A DNA stretch of 6,771 bases from an uncultured Christensenella sp. (GTDB taxonomy: Bacteria; Bacillota; Clostridia; Christensenellales; UBA1242). The notes below the pieces were generated by a model that did not search any database, had not been told where the DNA came from, and saw nothing but the letters and a program-made list of their open reading frames with translations. Where the stretch lies: the NCBI GenBank assembly GCA_905203645.1, contig CAJKWP010000053.1, positions 1-6,771 on the forward strand, given 5' to 3'. Numbering within the stretch: position 1 is the stretch's first letter; every line of letters begins with the position of its first letter. Shown here piece by piece: positions 4,254 through 6,771 of this stretch. Both the position numbers and the translations under genes were made by a program.

Positions 4254-5342
4254 TTAAACGTTAAACCTAAACAAAATCACGTCGCCTTCTTGCACAACGT
4301 AATCCTTACCTTCGATACGTACTTTGCCCTTTTCTTTTGCACCGTTATATCCGCCGCAATTTATAAGGTCGTCATAACTTACAACATCGGCTTTGATAAA
4401 ACCCTTTTCAAAATCGGTGTGAATTTTTCCTGCTGCCTGTGGCGCCTTTGTTCCCTTTTTGATTGTCCATGCACGGCATTCTTTTTCACCAGCAGTAAGA
4501 TAACTCATAAGCCCCAAAAGGTCATAACTTGCCTTTACAAACTTGTCAAGTCCGCTTTCGGCAATGCCAAGTTCTTCCATAAATATTTGCTTTTCATCGG
4601 CTGGCAAACTGCTAAGTTCTTCTTCAATTTTTGCAGAAATTGCAATAACTGATGAGCCTTCAGATTTTGCAAGTTCTTTCAATCTTTGAACGTATTTGTT
4701 TTCTTTTCCAATTTCGTTTTCGGCAATGTTTGCCACGTAAATAACTGGTTTTGCCGTAATCAAAAACAAATCTTTCAATATTTTTTGCTCTTCTTCGTTG
4801 TAAGAAAGGCTTCTTGCAGGTATTTCATTTTCCAAAGCATCTTTTATCTTTTGACAAAGGTCACGTTCGGCGATAACGTCTTTTGCACCTGTTTTTACTG
4901 CTTTTGCCAATCTGTCAAGACGTTTTGTTATGCTTTCAAGGTCGGATAAAATCAATTCCAAATTTATTATTTTTGCATCCCTTACAGGATCAACGCCTTG
5001 ATTTACACTTATGATTTTTTCGTTTTCAAAACATCTTACAACGTGAGCAATGGCATCAACTTCACGTATGTGGCTCAAAAATTTGTTTCCCAATCCTTCG
5101 CCTTTGCTTGCACCTGCAACAAGACCGGCAATGTCAACAAATTCAATCACCGCAGGTGTGATTTTGTTACAGTTGTACAATTTTGCCAAAACGTCCAATC
5201 TTTTGTCATTTACACTGACAATTCCGACATTTGGTTCGATAGTGCAAAAAGGATAATTTGCACTTTCGGCACCCGCATTTGTCAATGCATTAAACAGGGT
5301 GCTTTTTCCTACATTTGGCAAGCCAACGACACCAACTTTCAT
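4254..5342 (-). CDS. ychF: Ribosome-associated ATPase YchF (OLA1 family)
   Basis: YchF is a cytosolic TRAFAC-class P-loop NTPase of the Obg family that binds ribosomes and prefers ATP to GTP; family members have been linked to stress responses. The protein is 362 residues, against 363 in E. coli. The Walker A/G1 motif GLPNVGKS is at 7-14 and the G3 region DIAGLVAGASKGEGLGNKFL at 70-89. The G4 position reads NIAE at 205-208 instead of the GTP-specific NKxD, the family signature of ATP preference. A coiled-coil-like helical insert covers about 125-200 and the C-terminal TGS domain about 278-361. The frame is open further upstream to 5480, but ATG 5342 is chosen because AAGGAG at 5353-5348 lies five bases before it and the product then begins MKVGVVGLPNVGKS as in homologues. 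No simple terminator follows; structured unit 2 may serve as one. Confidence 0.97.
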   Translation of the reverse strand: MKVGVVGLPNVGKSTLFNALTNAGAESANYPFCTIEPNVGIVSVNDKRLDVLAKLYNCNKITPAVIEFVDIAGLVAGASKGEGLGNKFLSHIREVDAIAHVVRCFENEKIISVNQGVDPVRDAKIINLELILSDLESITKRLDRLAKAVKTGAKDVIAERDLCQKIKDALENEIPARSLSYNEEEQKILKDLFLITAKPVIYVANIAENEIGKENKYVQRLKELAKSEGSSVIAISAKIEEELSSLPADEKQIFMEELGIAESGLDKFVKASYDLLGLMSYLTAGEKECRAWTIKKGTKAPQAAGKIHTDFEKGFIKADVVSYDDLINCGGYNGAKEKGKVRIEGKDYVVQEGDVILFRFNV

Positions 5343-5360
5343 TTTTTCTCCTTCATCACC

Positions 5361-5442
5361 GCAAAATTTGACATTTTGCAAAATATTAGTTCTTTGTAAT
5401 TTTATATGGTTTTTAAAACAAAAGCAAGCAAAAAACGTTTTT
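5361..5442 (-). promoter_or_regulatory. ychF upstream region with palindromes and a poor promoter candidate
   Basis: The nrnA terminator lies upstream, so ychF should need its own promoter here. The best -10 is TATAAA at 5406-5401. TTGCTT copies at 5427-5422 and 5431-5426 give spacers of 15 or 19 bases, neither ideal. Two perfect 12-base palindromes are present: AAAAACGTTTTT at 5431-5442 and ATTTTGCAAAAT at 5373-5384. The second overlaps an inverted repeat GCAAAA/TTTTGC at 5361-5379 just before the ribosome binding site. Confidence 0.25.
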
Positions 5443-5460
5443 CGGCAAATGTTTTCAAAC

Positions 5461-5488
5461 AAAAAACTTTGGCGAACCAAAGTTTTTT
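5461..5488 (-). terminator. Intrinsic terminator of nrnA
   Basis: A perfect 12-base-pair stem pairs 5477-5488 with 5461-5472. On the minus strand it closes a TTCG tetraloop (CTTTGG-TTCG-CCAAAG) and ends in six T residues at 5466-5461. It lies 21 bases after the nrnA stop codon, so nrnA and ychF are probably separate transcripts. Confidence 0.8.
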
Positions 5489-5509
5489 ATAAATTGTATA
5501 GGCAAAAAA

Positions 5510-6592
5510 TTATTTTTGCAAAGTTTCAGCATTATCTTCCAAAATGTCCTCGATTGTTTCTACAGAGTCAAGGCTGGTTGCAAGTGTCGTTTTGCATTCC
5601 CTTAGAAGTGACATATTCAAAACGTTGTAGTTTCCTTTGTAATCAAAAGCGGCCATAAAATCGTGTCCGCCACCACCAAATTTTTCGGCAATTTGAGTAA
5701 TTTTCAAGTTTTTGCCACGCAATTTCACTTTGTACTCGCCTTTTTTTGGTTCAAGCAAAAGAGCACTGATATAAACGCCTTCGGTATTAAGTGCCGAATC
5801 GACAATACCTTCGGCATCTTCAAGTGAAGCGTGCGCCTTTGTAAAGGCTTTGTTGCTGAGCGTTATAATGCAAATCTTTCCATCTTCATAGTATTTTCGA
5901 TTTTTTGGATTGTAAGAAATTGTTGTAAGCGCAAGTTTGCTTTTTGCCAAATTTTTGAAAAAGTGAGATTTGATTATGCTTGCCTTTTTTGTTCCAAGTG
6001 CACCGACAATCGAACTTACTGTGTCCCTTGTTACAAGGCGGTCAGCGTTGTTTTCAAGATTGTTTGTATCTGTCAAAATACCCGAATAAAGTTGAGTAAG
6101 TATGTAATTGTTCATTTTGGCACCATACATTCTTTCAAAGTATTTGAAAAACAAATACAAGTTTTCGCAAGTTGACGAAGTGTCGATTATATAATTTATT
6201 TCAGCAAATTTTGTGTTGGATTTGTGGTGGTCAATGTTTACCGTTTTTTCGGATGCTTTGAAAAGTTCTTCATATTTGCCAAGTCTTTCGATATTGGCGC
6301 AATCCAAAGCCAATGACAAGTTATATTTGTTTCTGGGCTTTGGATTTATACTGAGCTTGTATTTTTCGGCAAGTACTTTAAGACTTTCTGGGATTTCTTC
6401 ACAGTCAACAAAAATGTCAACTTTCTTTCTGTACCACCTTGCCGATTTTTTCCCTTTTACAAGATAATTTGAATTTATAAAATCCTTCATTGCAAGTGCG
6501 GAGCACAACGCATCTGCATCGGGACAAGTGTGTGCAAAAATTGCTATGCTGTTGCTTTCGTGTATCAAACTGTTAAGTTGTTGTAAATTCAC
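5510..6592 (-). CDS. nrnA: DHH/DHHA1 phosphoesterase NrnA, oligoribonuclease and pAp phosphatase
   Basis: NrnA-type enzymes degrade 2-5 nt nanoRNAs and dephosphorylate 3',5'-pAp in the cytoplasm, replacing Orn and CysQ in many Bacillota. The 360-residue protein has the DHH domain first: motif I AHTCPDADAL with His21, Asp25 and Asp27, motif II Asp97 in LALDCANIERLG, the name-giving DHH at 121-123 in NIDHHKSN, and motif IV Asp175 in GILTDTNN. These residues bind the two metal ions. The C-terminal DHHA1 domain carries the substrate-binding GGGGH at 306-310. About 45 residues follow it, ending in an acidic tail (ETIEDILEDNAE). The start is a GTG at 6592, eight bases after AGGAGG at 6606-6601. A related DHH-family nuclease with other substrates remains possible, but length and motifs fit NrnA best. 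Confidence 0.92.
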   Translation of the reverse strand: MNLQQLNSLIHESNSIAIFAHTCPDADALCSALAMKDFINSNYLVKGKKSARWYRKKVDIFVDCEEIPESLKVLAEKYKLSINPKPRNKYNLSLALDCANIERLGKYEELFKASEKTVNIDHHKSNTKFAEINYIIDTSSTCENLYLFFKYFERMYGAKMNNYILTQLYSGILTDTNNLENNADRLVTRDTVSSIVGALGTKKASIIKSHFFKNLAKSKLALTTISYNPKNRKYYEDGKICIITLSNKAFTKAHASLEDAEGIVDSALNTEGVYISALLLEPKKGEYKVKLRGKNLKITQIAEKFGGGGHDFMAAFDYKGNYNVLNMSLLRECKTTLATSLDSVETIEDILEDNAETLQK

Positions 6593-6627
6593 AAAATTTA
6601 CCTCCTTTCTTTTTGTTTGACTTTTGT

Positions 6628-6656
6628 ATTATAGCATAATTTGAACAAAAAATCAA
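6628..6656 (-). promoter_or_regulatory. Sigma-A promoter of nrnA
   Basis: On the minus strand TTGATT (6656-6651) and a perfect TATAAT (6633-6628) are 17 bases apart. TGC immediately before the -10 makes it an extended type. Transcription should begin near 6621, giving a leader of about 29 bases that contains the AGGAGG ribosome binding site. Confidence 0.8.
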
Positions 6657-6771
6657 TAGTATTTTCAAATACGCCTATTTATTATATGATTTTTTTGCAA
6701 TTTTTTGTTAAATATAAACGCTGAATGACGGAATTTATATGTATTTGAGCGATATTAAATTATTTTAATTA

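Noticed and set aside
4998..5399. Long plus-strand open frame opposite ychF, and similar ones opposite the ywaF-like gene (2049-2408) and nrnA (5831-6175)
   Set aside because: They are antisense to well-supported conserved genes, lack ribosome binding sites, and are rich in Cys, Phe and Lys as expected from reading AT-rich genes backwards.
6739..6768. Short ATG frame near the right end, MYLSDIKLF
   Set aside because: It stops after nine codons, has no clear ribosome binding site, and nothing supports it as the beginning of a gene.

Overview
The window looks like chromosomal DNA from an AT-rich, endospore-forming member of the Bacillota, most likely a clostridial lineage. The evidence is a recognisable SpoIIID sporulation regulator, an NrnA-type DHH/DHHA1 phosphoesterase, strong AGGAGG-type ribosome binding sites, sigma-A promoters with extended -10 elements and T-rich intrinsic terminators. 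TGA acts as a stop here: every tryptophan codon I checked is TGG. No phage, transposase, CRISPR array, tRNA or rRNA is visible.

Layout from left to right. A short TtcA-family PP-loop ATPase (104-811, +) faces a minus-strand group: a seven-TM YwaF/TMEM164-like protein with an extra cytosolic tail (1290-2456), a possible 32-residue small ORF (1167-1265) and spoIIID (846-1124). The ywaF-like gene and glyA (2627-3862, +) diverge from back-to-back sigma-A promoters, and the ywaF-like mRNA appears almost leaderless. glyA ends at a clear intrinsic terminator. Next comes about 330 nt without protein-coding genes (3922-4253). It holds two tandem copies of a strongly structured element with a near-identical core and unrelated but still paired stems. 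I recognise no family for it, and it is the most interesting object in the window. Beyond it, ychF (4254-5342) and nrnA (5510-6592) lie on the minus strand. They are separated by the nrnA terminator, and nrnA has a near-consensus extended promoter. The last 115 bases (6657-6771) are AT-rich upstream sequence in which I see no gene.

The proteins are mostly unlinked housekeeping functions: tRNA thiolation, one-carbon metabolism, a ribosome-associated ATPase, nanoRNA and pAp turnover, and sporulation control. The gene order does not suggest one pathway. The unexplained parts are the tandem structured element, the tail of the membrane protein with its in-frame continuation past a TGA stop, and an 11-base motif found upstream of three genes.
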